Shown: positions 44,044 to 55,880 of the stretch, in pieces
Numbering within the stretch: position 1 is the first letter of the stretch
How the letters are laid out: each line of letters starts with the position of its first letter
NCBI GenBank assembly: GCA_001632435.1
Contig: KV423942.1
Span: 124,001 to 188,000 of the forward strand
Length of the DNA stretch: 64,000 nucleotides
Source: Calocera cornea HHB12733
Lineage: Eukaryota > Basidiomycota > Dacrymycetes > Dacrymycetales > Dacrymycetaceae
Reading direction: 5' to 3'
Position numbers and translations under genes: made by a program
Notes under the pieces: model-generated
Told to the model about the DNA's origin: nothing
Seen by the model: the letters and a program-made list of their open reading frames with translations, nothing else
Databases searched by the model: none

Positions 44044-45962
44044 ATGTCCCTTCTCGGCAACCAACTTCTCCCCCCCTTCTCGGTCAACACACTCTGCATC
44101 TACGGCGGCCTCGCCTTCCTGCTCCTCGCAGCATGGCACGTTGTTCCCTGGTTGCTCGATCCCTATAGCTACAGGAAGAACCGCATTCCAGGACCTTGGC
44201 CTGCCCAGCTGAGTGACTTCTGGCTGGGCCGCGTGGCAGCAAAGGGGCATAGGTCAGAGACTGTGCATGGGTTACATCAGAGATATGGTATGGGTATCAG
44301 TACAGGTATGGCCGTATCGATTCTGACGATGTTTTAGGCAAATTTGTGAGAATCGCCCCGAACCATATCAGTATTGCGGATCCAGACGCCTTGCAGATCA
44401 TCTACGCTGTGAGTGAGAGCGCACGGTCTTCGGGCAACGGGGCTGACTGGTCGGCAGCACGGCAATGGGGCTTTGAAGTCTGAGTTCTATGATGCTTTCG
44501 TGTCCATCCGCAGGGTGCTTGTCCTTGCAACCGACCAGTGACTCGCAGACTAATAAACCAACGTCAGGGACTCTTCAATACCCGTGACAGGGCCGAGCAT
44601 ACTCGCAAGCGCAAGATCGTGTCCCACATCTTCAGTCAGAAGAGCGTGCTCGAGTTCGAGCCTTACATACGCCTGGCTCTGGGAAAACTCATTAATCAAT
44701 GGGACTCTCTTCTGAGCGGAGATGAGAAGCTTGCTTCTCATAGGTTGAAGCCGAATTCTGACGGCAGGGTCTGGTTCGATTGTCTGAACTGGTATAACTA
44801 TCTCGGTACGCTACCAAGTCTATAACCTCCCGAGTAGACGTTGATTACAGTGACAGCATTCGATATCATTGGCGACCTCGCTTTCGGCGAACCGTTCGGG
44901 ATGATCGAGGCTGGCGCGGACTCGGCAGCAGTCGCGGTGCACGATGACAATGCCGCCAACATCGATGTCGCTGAGAAGAGACTGGAGATCATTCGTGTAC
45001 CAGCTGTCAAGATCCTCAACGATCGTGGTGAATACTCGGCCAGCATGGGAACCTTGCCAGTATGGTTTAGGCCGTATGCGAAGAAGATCCCATGGTTCGC
45101 GAGAGGAAATAGGGCCGTCAAGAATCTCGCTGGTGTATGTAGTCTTGCACACCCGAATTCCTTTATCTGATCTGTTGCAGATTGCGATCGCCGCCGTCGA
45201 CAAGCGTCTCGCTACACCGACAGATCGTGTTGACCTCCTCACCCGCTTGCAGCAAGGAAAGGACGACGAAGGGAATCCCATGGGGAGAAGCGAATTGACT
45301 GCTGAGGCGTTGACGCAACTGATCGCGGGAAGCGACACCACTAGCAAGTGAGGTTCATTCGCTTCTGTGAATACCATGAGTCTCAATTTCTAGCGAGTTC
45401 TTCATGCGCCATTACATACTGGCTTGCGAGATACCCTGAAGCACAACGCAAGTTGCAGAAGGAGCTGGATGACGCTCTTGGCGAGGACGAGGAGCTTCCT
45501 ACATACGAACAAGTCAAGCGACTCCCTTACCTTGAAGCTGTCATCAATGAGGGCCTGCGCATTCATTCCACATCGTCGATGGGCCTGCCCCGGATCGTGC
45601 CCGAAGGTGGCCTTGAGGTTTCCGGCATGTTCTTTCCTGCCGGCGCTATCTTATCTGTACCGAGCTACACGATCCATCGGGACACCTCCATCTGGGGTAC
45701 AGACACGGAGGTTTATCGCCCAGAACGGTGGTTCGAGCAGGACGCGGAAGACATTCAAAAGACGTTCAACCCGTTCTCCTTCGGGCCCCGAGGCTGCGTT
45801 GGGAAGAACCTGGCGTCCATGGAACTGTTGCTGATTATCGCAACCATCTTTCATCGGTTCGACTTCGTGCTTATGGATCCGAAACACGACTTGGAGACGA
45901 GAGAGGGCTTTTTGCGGAAGCCGGTTACTTGCTTTGTTGGTATGAAGAGGCGGCGCACCTGA
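44044..45962 (+). CDS. Cytochrome P450, CYP53-like (benzoate 4-hydroxylase type)
   Basis: CYP53 enzymes para-hydroxylate benzoate, a step in aromatic breakdown common in wood- and litter-associated fungi. The N-terminal membrane anchor ([20 protein letters not shown]) precedes [19 protein letters not shown]53-like stretches are [37 protein letters not shown] and [33 protein letters not shown]. The I-helix has AGSDTTS, the ExxR lies in EGLRIHST, and the haem loop is [14 protein letters not shown]. Exon 1 is 44044-44287; further introns lie near 44410, 44510, 44810, 45135 and 45350. The protein should be about 520-530 aa. Substrate is inferred from family only. Confidence 0.9.
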
Positions 45963-46196
45963 CCTCGATTCTTTGCGCTAGGACCAGGTCACACGCTGGC
46001 TCGAAGCATAGGACGAGCCATTACTTCTACCATGTATTCACTATCTATGGACACAAATCTGTCTTTATGCATCTCTTTATTGTCGCGAACGAACGAGACG
46101 CTTGTCGCAGTGCCCTCACTTCACCATGTCAAACATCTCCTGTGAAGGGCGGACAGTCTCGTTGCATTTGTCACATTCGACCCTCAAACAACTTCA

Positions 46197-46335
46197 GGAG
46201 GACAGGATGGACCTTCTCCTGACGAAGGAGCTGGACAAGGTGATCGCGCACTGCAGGGAGATGGGCCGCAGCTGACAGAGCTGTATGACGAGGAACCTGC
46301 GGCTTTCATATATGTGGAAAGAGTCGCCCAGTAAG
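46197..46335 (+). pseudogene. Small fragment of a calpain-like gene
   Basis: The frame from ATG 46208 reads MDLLLTKELDKVIAHCREMG, closely matching VGLLVTKELDKAIARCADKV in the ZZ-calpain gene near 55410-55340. A stop follows, and in another frame TRNLRLS resembles the next calpain segment (NRRFRDLS). No catalytic domain follows. It looks like a decayed partial duplication of the calpain gene 9 kb away, on the opposite strand. Confidence 0.55.
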
Positions 46336-46429
46336 CGACCATAGAAGCACTTCGCGAACCGGTAGGATTTTTGGCCCTGCTGTGCGCTAGCAGCACGTCA
46401 ATTTGCGTCCGCCGGAAGGGAAGGATGCG

Positions 46430-47135
46430 GGAGCGAAGATGCGGACCAGCCCGGAGTAAAGTCACTTCTCTCTCGGAAGCACATTCACTTCCCGCTGGGA
46501 AGCAAACGGGTGAGGGAGCGGAAGCAAGTCCTCTGACGGAGGCCAAATATGTGAGGGGAATTAAATAGATCCAGCGGAATCAAATGGGTTCAATGGAAGC
46601 ACATGCATTAGACGGAAGCAAAAAATTGAGCAGATGCATAATGAACAGCGGAAGTAAAACACCAATTACAAGTCAAATGCTAATGGAAGCAAAACACATA
46701 TGAAAAGTAAAAACCCAAAGGAAGCCAAGAGAGAAGTAAAAGCAAATACCAACAGCAGAGGCAAATATACCAAGAGAAAGCACCATTACTGAGCAGAAGC
46801 ACATGGCCCTCTGGGGGAAGCAAACATATATTCCCAGGCAAACCCTTGTTCGGAAGCAAGTAAACAAGCAGAAGCAAATAATCAGGACAGAGACAAATAT
46901 TAGGGATAGCAGACTCAAATGGAGAAGCAAGTGCTGCTATTGAAGCAATATCTGAAAAGTGAAGTGAACACCCACGCAGAAGGAAATGTGATTGCTGAAG
47001 TAAACTTTGAGCGGATGCAAATGTGATGCGGAGGCAAAAGACTTCAGCGTGAGCAAATGTATACTCAGGCGGGAGCAAACCCACCCTGAAATGAGGGGTC
47101 CTTTACGGACGCCGGGGTAAACGGAGGTCCATGTA
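46430..47135. mobile_element. GGAAGC-array locus E
   Basis: Units of about 17-19 bp (GCGGAATCAAATGGGTTCA and similar) fill 46553-47080. The right end contains GGGGTAAACGGAGGTCCATGTAA, which matches the sub-terminal part of copies C and D. The outermost TIR and a left terminus are not visible, so it is truncated. Confidence 0.72.
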
Positions 47136-47492
47136 ACACGGAGCGGTCCTTTTTCATACTAGTACCGTATCGAAAGACCAGAAAGGGGCGTCTCAGAGAA
47201 ATGAATTAGATGATTGTTGACTAGATCAATGATACATGCATAGTCCGATGTCTGACCGTCCTGGGACCTTGACCCGCTAAATAATGGAACGCTATGGATC
47301 TCTGAGGTGAAGACACGGTGGGGAACCAGGCCGAGGCCCTGCTCAAGGAGTATATGGAGCCAATCACCAAGCCAGCGAATGATCATCATACAGTACGAAG
47401 ACGCCACAGCGCTAAGCTGCAAAGGATCAAGATCTCAGCCACTCGGTCGAGCAATAGAAGGACGCGGGTCACAGGCGCTGCAACCACATCCC
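47136..47492. other. Intergenic, 3' flank of the F-box gene
   Basis: No gene, RNA or repeat was recognised. Confidence 0.35.
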
Positions 47493-50400
47493 TCATGCAA
47501 TAATGCAATCTTCCTTGAAGCTGAGGTTGTACATGGTCTTGTCAACTGTCTTTTCGATTTTTTTCCAATCGGCCCGGCGTTGGATGAACTCATAGACGTC
47601 CTGTGAACACTCAGTTCAACACGGCGTGATGACAGGCCGACTGATCAACCCACCTCGGGACGGAAGGACCCTCCATATCGGGTCACATCCCTAACGATCT
47701 GTGCTAGATCTTTGGCGTCTGAGACGATGAAAACGTGTCCGAGCATCTTCAGATTCGAAAAATCTTGGGTGATTTGCTGAACGCGGAGGGACGCAATGAA
47801 GTTGTAGTACGCATTCAGGTCAGCAATGACTTGGAAACCCCCTTCGAGCGAGATTATTTGTCGCTTCAGGTGCTTCTGGATAATGCTGCGATTTCGTCAA
47901 TCGGGAAGACCCAAAACGGTATGGGGGCTGGGGCCTACGCGTGCAGACGAATGCCCACTTCCTGATAAAACACCTCCAAGACCTCCTTACTTGTGCTTCC
48001 TTTGAGGAGTTTGCAATGCATCTCGAGACATTGAATTGCCTCGCGGCATCCCTGTGTTGGTCCAAGCTCCAGAGGAGCATTTTCAGGCGGATAATACTCT
48101 CGAGCACCTGTTCTACTCCAGATGATATGCTCTACCTGCGTCAAGTTAGTGAATGAAGTGTGTGGACAGTGTGCCTCCTTGCCTGATTCATCAGCACCTC
48201 GGTACCAGCATTCATGCCACTGGCCACAGCGTCATCCAGTCCATTCTCGAAACGCTTCTTCTCCCGGATGACATCATTCATGAAGTCAGTGCGATCAATA
48301 TGAGATGCCAACTCCTTGTCGAAGAAAACTTGCACCATTGACTGGATCGTATCTGCCAGATGTACCAGTTCAAAGAATTGCAGAAGGGGTGCCACACTAG
48401 TCGTGATCTCGTGCTCGTCAGGCTTGTACATCTTCATCTGTTCGGTCGCCCTGGGAGCAGAATGAGCCTTTGCCATGTTTACAACGTGAACGTACGTACT
48501 TCTCGAAGGCAGGGCATATGTGGCGATCTCCCATAGCTTGCAGTAGTAAGACGAAAAGCTTCTCAATGGTGTCGCGAACGCGATAGCCGAAATCACCCGG
48601 ATAAGAGTCAAATGTTTGTACTCGAGCCAGAGAGTCTCGAACAGCATGGATCAGCTCCAGCGCGACGTCTAACGAGAGGAGAAGCTCGAGTCGATCGAAT
48701 GAAGACGGCATAGGTGTCGTGCTGCGAGTACCAGGAGCAGGAGTACCTGAGCGGCTTTGAGGTCGACTCCTTGGTGGTGCCAATGAAGCCCGCGAGACAT
48801 TGGCGATGTGGGGGGGAATGGGTGACGGGTGAACTTCCACTTCTTGAGCCTCATCGGCGTCCTCTATGGTCATATCAAAAACGTTCGGATCGTCTTTGTC
48901 CCCAAGAGGGGTTCGATAGCCGTTCGCCTCCATCTTGGACTTGTCCGTCCACTGCTGTGGATTGAGCTTCGAAATTCCTTTTGCTACTGCCGTTCCGCCA
49001 GTTGCAGCAACCTGCACAGGGAGCAGAAGGACGTCGGTGAACGAGGCCAGCACGTTTCGCTTGACTTGCGCAGGGTTCTTTGAACCGAGGAAATTTGGAG
49101 CGTTCGGCGACACGAGTCCTGTATGCGTTGCAACTCTGCGGTCCCACTCGTCACAGGAAGCGTCCAGCGCTTTTTTGGTCGACGTGATCTCTTCTGTTAG
49201 ATAGTCGTCCATGTACATTTCGAACATACGGAAGCTGCTTCGAATGAGCATCTCACCCATGACCGCACGGACATTACGTACATGACATCCTCAGCCTGCG
49301 TGCGAGTGATAATGGGTACGACTGGCTTGCCGTTCGCCAGACTGTTCTTTCTGGAGTGGTCTGCGAAGCTGTTTTTCCGAGCATGGCCTTTTCTTGGGGG
49401 GCCCTGCGCGACTTCCATGATGTCATCAACCATTCGCCATGCCTGCTTGAACGTGGCAGGTGTGGCTTGAAGGTATGTCGCAGTTGAAATCTCCTTCGAG
49501 CGCTCCAGAAGTGGAGTGATGTACTCAGCGATCTGAAAGAGGTCAACGGAGGTCTTTACTGGATAAGGAAGAAATGCGCACCACATCCGTGGCAACACGC
49601 CGTGTAAACGCCAACAGAATATCGGCAGACGGTGGGAAGATGCGAATCGCCAGTGCACCCTCTTTCCTTACAGATTCCATGGTGTTGGTCATGAAGACGA
49701 CCATGGGATCTAGATCAAGCGTGTTATTTGCGCTGAACCAGCTCAGTCATTGGACATCAGCGCGCACGGCTAGACCAAGCTCACAGATTTCGCAACGGGT
49801 CCCATCTGTCCGACTCGTAGAACACATCGCGCTTCTCCATCCATGTCTTGCCCAAGTCCCACTCTCCGCTGCCGTTCCACACTTCCCAGCTCGCCCAAGC
49901 CGCCTCCTTCATGCCCTCATCATCCCGATTCTCCTCAGCAGTATCGAATGCCGTCACCAGGGTAGTGTTGAACCTCTCAATGGCGGCAGTAAGGGCGTCC
50001 CGCTGAGCGCTCCATATTCGTGTCGGCTCAATTCTGGGGGACAGGAAAAGAGCAAGAAGGTGCAAGACCCGGCCGCGGTAGAGCGGCTTGGTTGGTGAAG
50101 GGAACAGATGCGACAGCGCTAGTTCGGCAGGCGTCACCACCTTTGGTAACAAGGCCGCGAGGGCGCGATGTGCTTTCATGAACTTGCTCCGGTAAGTATG
50201 ATGGGAGGGGAAGGCGGTAATGTATGGCACTGCGGACTTGTTGTCCAACGCGACATTGTTGAACGTCGTGACGAACTGTCCGAAGGTCGCGGTAGCTGTG
50301 CCGGTGGTTGACTGCGTTGGTGGTGCCTCAGTGAAATCGCCGAATTCGTCCTCCCCTCCGACCGAGAACAGAGCGAGATCACTCTCCTCTTCCACGACGA

Positions 50401-50752
50401 AGTGGTTCGGTCGTGGCGGAGGAGATTTCTGCTCCTCATCGCTCTGAAGCTCTGACAGCACCTCCTGAAGCCCGTACTTGTCCACCTTCAACGCCAGCCA
50501 CTTCTTCTCCCACAGCTTCTCATCCCTGACGAGCCTCGCGAATGCCCGTGAACTTCGCGCGACGGCAGGTAGGTCATACAGAGGGAGTTGTTCTAGGATC
50601 AGGAGGTGCAGTTCGGGCGGAAGCGGTCCGATATATGTCGCTCGTGACGGTTGAGTTTGACCCAAGCGCGAGAGGACGGAGACTGCGGTCGAGGAGGCTT
50701 TGGACGCCTTGTCGTAAAGCTTGACGGGTTCGAGGGCCGTCCATTTATCCAT
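47493..50752 (-). CDS. F-box / Sec10-domain protein (recyclin-1/Pof6 type)
   Basis: Members link an SCF-type F-box to an exocyst Sec10-like module and act in membrane recycling and septation (Rcy1, Pof6). The likely ATG is at 50752 (MDKWTALEPVKLYDKA). The F-box spans about residues 45-95 (GPLPPELHLLILEQLPLYDLPAVARSSRAFARLVRDEKLWEKKWLAL). The Sec10-like region includes ANNTLDLDPMVVFMTNTMESVRKEGALAIRIFPPSADILLAFTRRV, FRMFEMYMDDYLTEEI, KMYKPDEHEITTSVAPLLQFFELVHLADTIQSMVQVFFDKEL, CLEMHCKLLKGSTSKEVLEVFYQEVGIRLH and VIADLNAYYNFI. It ends DVYEFIQRRADWKKIEKTVDKTMYNLSFKEDCIIA. Introns of 47-50 nt were seen at about 49605 and 49285, with others further on. The expected product is about 950 aa. Confidence 0.9.
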
Positions 50753-50995
50753 CGAGTGTACCAAAGACCAGCTCTAGTGATGTCGAAAGGAAGAGTCGTA
50801 AGTAGCCAGCGGGTATCAAGGTCGGTGCGAATAGCTTATACGGTGCTGCCAAAGGCGTTGAAACATCTGCTTGGGCTGATACGGCCGCTCGACACGACAC
50901 AGGGATGCGCTGCGGGGCTGATGCCCTCCTGGGCGCTGAACGGAACAGCCACCTTGCGTCCCTGACGGTCATTGCCGGTCAGCCGTTCTCCTGCA
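50753..50995. promoter_or_regulatory. Shared divergent promoter, F-box gene / ribokinase
   Basis: Only 243 bp separate the two start codons. Confidence 0.5.
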
Positions 50996-52194
50996 ATGGC
51001 CCCAACTTGTCTTGTCAGAGGCTCATTGAATATCGACGAGTTCTTTCGAGGTGGGCAGGATCTGAATCTGCAGGCTACTTTGTATTGAATGCATTCGAGT
51101 ACCCCATATCGTGCGCGCGGGCGAGACGATCTCGTCCACCGGGGACCTGACGCGACGAGCCGGTGGGAAGGGTGCGAATCAGGCTGCCGCCATCGCTCGG
51201 GCGGGCGGGCGCGTCGAGCTCGTTGGTGCCGTCGGCAAAGATGGGCAATGGCTGAAGCAGGAGCTGTCTGAGGCTGGAGTGGGCGTCGAGGGTGTTGCGG
51301 TAGATGAGGAGGTGCGTTTAGTGAATCGTTTAGTGAATCGTTCACCGGCTCAGCGTAGCATGGCTAACCATTGCCTAGATCTCTACTGGTCGCGCGATCA
51401 TCCAGCTAACCCCAGAGGGAGAGAACTGTATCATTCTGTATGCCGGAACAAACCTCTTACCTCTGGGCCCGCCGTCGGAGCATCTCGTCTCTCCCATCAC
51501 CCACCTTCTGCTCCAAAACGAGATCCGGCAGGACACCACGCTGGCCTTCCTGAAGTATGCAAAGGAGAACGGCATCAAGACGATCTACAACCCTTCTCCT
51601 CTCCTCCCGCCTGAGGAAATCGCAAAGTTCCCGTGGAGTATGGTGTGTAGCTTCGCTGCATTGTCCAGAACTCAGCTGAATGAAATAACCACAGGTTGAC
51701 TACCTCCTTCTGAACGAGCACGAAGCGGCCGCCCTAGCAGACGCAACCCCGGCTGGTCAGAAAGCGACAACGTCGGAGATAGAGAAGGACATGCCCGGGG
51801 AAGCCGACGTCCTATCGCGTCTGCAGCAGCCGATGTTCGAGAACTGCGTCATCGTCCTTACCCTTGGCGCACAAGGCGTCGTCACCTATATTTCCAAGGA
51901 CGAGATATACTATCTTCCTTCAGCGACACTGCGTGGTACTACCAGAGACAGTACGGGCGCTGGAGACTGTTTCACTGGCTATTTTGTGACTGGATTGATG
52001 CAAGGGATCGAGAAGGAGGATTGGAAGACGCTCTTGCAGCGCTGTGTGGTGGTACGTTCCATTGCTATAGGTCGACTTCTCATGCTGATGCGGAACAGGC
52101 AGCGGGCATGTGCGTGGAAAGAGCTGGCGCCCTGGGCAGTATACCCACAGCTGCCGAGGTTGATGCTCGGATAGAGGAAATGGAAAGCATGTAG
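50996..52194 (+). CDS. Ribokinase, PfkB family
   Basis: Ribokinase phosphorylates D-ribose for entry to the pentose phosphate pathway. Exons are 50996-51050, 51100-51311, 51379-51642, 51695-52051 and 52099-52194, giving 327 aa. The N-terminal beta-strand is CLVRGSLNIDEFF. PfkB signature 1 reads RAGGKGANQAAAIARAGG, and signature 2 is DSTGAGDCFTGYF with the catalytic Asp. The middle contains TIYNPSPLLPPEEI and LLLNEHEAAAL, as in ribokinases. Length is normal. The second intron carries a perfect 12-bp tandem repeat (TTTAGTGAATCG twice). Confidence 0.93.
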
Positions 52195-52344
52195 ATGCAT
52201 CCGTGACAAGATCGAATGTACCATTGTGGTGATGACCGCAAGTGTAGTGTAAACAAGTGGAATGGAAGAAACATCAACGATCCAAAGGCGTGTCCGGGTG
52301 GGCACGCATGCATAAATAATCTTCAACCCAAAACCAGAAGCAGT

Positions 52345-55300
52345 CTACTCGTCTTCGGGCCGCTTCCATGAGATGATCCGTCCGTGGCGCAGCTGGCCGC
52401 GGATTGTGACCGGAGTGTCTTTGCAATCCTTCGTGAACACCTTGAGACCAACAATGATGTTGTCGTCGTCATCGTCTGACGGTGCGGCCTGCGTTGTATG
52501 TCAGCACTTGGTCCGGCTCTCAAGTGATCCAGTAACCGAATCATGCAGCTTAGCGCGGTCGCCTGGTCGTAAAGGAACCAGGCGATGTCCAGCCTTATGC
52601 ACTTCCGTCGTGAAGCCTGACTTGTAGCATCTCTCACAGAGATCAAAGTCGGGACATGCAGCCCTAAATTGCCAGTCAGGTCCTATACCCATGCGAGCAA
52701 CAAGTCCCCACGTACTCCAAGCACTTGTACGCAATGCCAATAATGGGGATCTCCTACAGATTGTGTGAGCCGCACGTCCCATTGAATTGCCTGGAAGATG
52801 TTTCTTACGTTACATCCGTCACATCGTACACCTTCATGAATGGGAGCGCGCGATTCCATCATCACCATTGGCGGTGGCCGCAGTGCCTCAACCTGGGTGT
52901 CACCGCGCGTCTCCTCATTCCCATTCGGGATCAAGAGAGACTCCACGGCTAAACCTCTGTCGCGGTTCGAGTCGTCAGACGGTTCTTCAGGCGCTACGAT
53001 TTCATCCGTCGTTGTAGGCGGCCCTGTGGTTCCGTTCGGCTCGACGTCCGTCTTGTGTGCATCTTCGACCTCCGCAGCCTTGTCCTCTGCCTTCACTGCT
53101 TCTGGTTCTTCAATATCTCTCACGTCGTCTGCATCCCGGTAGTCATCCTTCTCAGGATCTTCCTTGTCATCGGAATCTTTGCCTGCATCCTCCGGTGCAG
53201 GCTGTTCACCGCTGTCACCCTCGTCCTCTTCTGGCATATGGAAGCCGTTTGGAATATCTGAGCGGATTGCCTCGTCTTGAGCGGGATCTTCTTCTTGGGG
53301 CTCCGGCTCGTTGTTCTTGATGGCTTCCTCCATGGTACGAATCTCGAGTTCATTAAGGTCGAGCCCTGCATAGCGCTCGAGAGGGATGGGAAGCTGATGG
53401 TGACCCCAGTCACTAAGACATGTCGTCAGTAGTTTACCCAAACCTGAGGACCCTTCTCACTTTGAATTGAAATCTATATCACAGGGTGAGCGCCTGCCTG
53501 AGGTGAACAACGCACGTACTTACTGACTGCTATCATCTGCGCGGTAGCACACTCCGTCAATACTCTTGTGAGCTTCCGTGGGTTCCATCCTCCAATGTTT
53601 TCAGAGACGTAGTCCTAACGGACAGGTGTCAGGGGCGTCGTATCGTGAAACGGGCATTCATACCTTGTTCTTCTCCATCCGCCGATCGAACCTGACATGC
53701 ACAACATAGTCACCTGCCTCCAAGTCGAGCTCGATGTTCACACTACGTGTCCAGATTGCAGCGTGGTGCGAGACAGCGACAACTTCCTTGTCTCCCTTCT
53801 TGAATAATGCGAAGTCAAAGCTCCATCTTGTCCATGGCGCAAGCTCGCGGAAGTAGCGTGCATCCAACTGCGCAAGGACGACGATGGTAGGAGCCGCTTT
53901 CGGCATCGTGAAGGTAACTACATATGATCAGTGACTTCTCTATTGCGGCGAGGTAGACCTACAAGAGACATCGCCAAAGTTCCACACGGCCGGGAACTTC
54001 CTGCCTGTGACTTCCAGCCAATGACTGCTGACCGTCCATGTGGGATCTAGCACCTTTGTGCGATGGATGACCCAGAAAGTGTTCAAGAAGTCCTCGTAGT
54101 TCATCAAGAATTCGCCGTCGTCGCCGAACGCATGGCCCAGCGCAGGCAGAGCCGCCAGCCACTCCGAGTTCCACTCCTTGGAGCCGTCAGACCACGGACC
54201 TGTCCATTCGCTCGAGCCCCAGGGGTTTCGTAATCGCACAAAACGCTTGCCCTTGTGCTCGATGGCACGGAGGACCGAGTACGCGTGTCCGACGATCAAC
54301 CCGTTGACGCTGGGGATCCCCTCGTCGCTGTCGACAGGAACCTCCAGACCGGCGAGATAGCATCCGAATAGGCGATCGTCGTTGGCCTTCAACAGCTCGC
54401 TCTGCCAGAACTCATCGGTATCGAGGATATCGTTCATATGGATGAGCGTGGACACGCCTCCGGTGAGGTCTTCCAGTGCTTCGGCAGCAGCGCCTCCCAG
54501 AAGGGCAGCATAGTCCCCATGCAGCTTGGCGTACGCCTTCTCGATCAGAGGGCTGTCGAAGCGGTGAGTTCAGAAGTGAATCCGGAAGAGGATGGGGCGT
54601 ACACCCAAGTCTCGTTCTCCGTCCCCGATCTGGCAAAGTACAGGCACTTGCCGCCCTTCCGTGCCGTCTTGTTGTACAGGTTCTTGTCGTTGTGATACAG
54701 ATTCCGCTCCTTCTGCGTGAGAGATTCGTATTTCGGGACGCTCACGTACAGCAGGCTACAAAGCGTGAGCAGGAGGGGCGAGGGCAAGTGGGGCGGGCTT
54801 ACTCGTCGATGATGACGTCCACCCAACCGCCATCGCGGTGGAAGATGAAGCCATATACCCCGACTTTCTCGTCCCGCTGTACCATCACACGCTGCATCAG
54901 CGCGCGACCCACATACACCCTTAGGCACCCAACTCACCGCAACGCACACCTTCTCCACCAGCTCGGGATAGCAAGTGAACCTGCACCCCGGTCAATAAAC
55001 GGACACAGCGCTTAGCCAGGCACGGAGCACGCACGTAGCCAGAGCGCTCAAGAACCAGCAATCCCCCAGCTCCCCTTGTACAATATCCCCCGATGTGACG
55101 CCATCAATATAGAACTCGGGATGATCGTAGATCTGCCCCACACGCAGCACGTCCGACGGGCTGAACCGCTGCCCCGCGGGCGTCGCAAGCCCGTGTAAGC
55201 ACCTGCGGCAGCATATCAGCTCAGCTAAGCGCCCTCCACCCCCCGCCAGTAAGCGCCAGAACGGACCTCTCCCTGTCCTCCTCCAAGTCAAACGAGAGAT

Positions 55301-55484
55301 CCCTGAACCGCCGGTTCCTCCTCCTGCAGTCCTTCGAGATCCGGTCCACCTTGTCCGCGCAGCGCGCGATCGCCTTGTCCAGCTCCTTCGTGACGAGCAG
55401 GCCGACCTTGTCCTTCTTCAGTGGGACCGACTGGGAGAGCATCTCCCCCGCGGTCGGCGCTTGTTCCTTCTCTGGCGGGAGCAT
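52345..55484 (-). CDS. Calpain-family cysteine protease with C-terminal ZZ zinc finger
   Basis: A predicted cytosolic calcium-related protease. From ATG 55484, the N-terminal part has a coiled-coil-like VTKELDKAIARCADKVDRISKDCRRRNRRFRDLSFDLEED. The catalytic Cys lies in GDCWFLSALA and the His/Asn half in NGLIVGHAYSV...VRLRNPWGSSEWTGPWSD. A second, C2-like domain follows near 53900-53660, then an acidic, low-complexity region (EPEPQEEDPAQDEAI...). The ZZ-type zinc finger is near 52850-52600 (GVRCDGCN, YKCLEC, CPDFDLCERCYKSG, HRLVPL). The last exon encodes VGLKVFTKDCKDTPVTIRGQL and ends RPEDE. A possible upstream exon (50-nt intron ending at 55551) lacks a clear ATG. Calpains with a ZZ domain are known in basidiomycetes, but the order here is inferred from hand-spliced exons. 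Confidence 0.85.
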
Positions 55485-55880
55485 CGCGGTCGGAGTCGTG
55501 GGGCGCTTGGGGGTGGGCGGCGGTCCAAGCCAAGTGTCGTGCCTCGACACAGGGGCGTGCGCCAGTCAGACACGAGTCAACAATGGGCTTACGACGCGCT
55601 TGGAGGCGGGCGACACTGCAGGGCGTGTTAGCCCCTAGCTAGTGCATTCCCCGTTTGTCCTAATGCATTTCCGATGGATGCTATGCAGTTGCCATGTGTG
55701 GGAGGGCGCCTACACCCTATCGCACACGAGGCGTCAGGGTGCAACATCGGAGGTTTTCGGAGGCCGTTTCTAATGCAACGGCGACAACCCCGCACTCCTG
55801 ATTGCCGACACCACTGCTGTATTATTGGGACTATAATAATAACATTCTCGTTCGCCACTCTCGCATAGTATACCACAAGC
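55485..55880. other. Intergenic between calpain and ETF-QO genes
   Basis: Both neighbours are on the minus strand, so these roughly 400 bp should contain the calpain promoter and possibly a first non-coding exon. No gene was recognised. Confidence 0.4.

Noticed and set aside
50753..50764. F-box gene start at 50764
   Set aside because: That codon is TTG; the first ATG in frame is at 50752.
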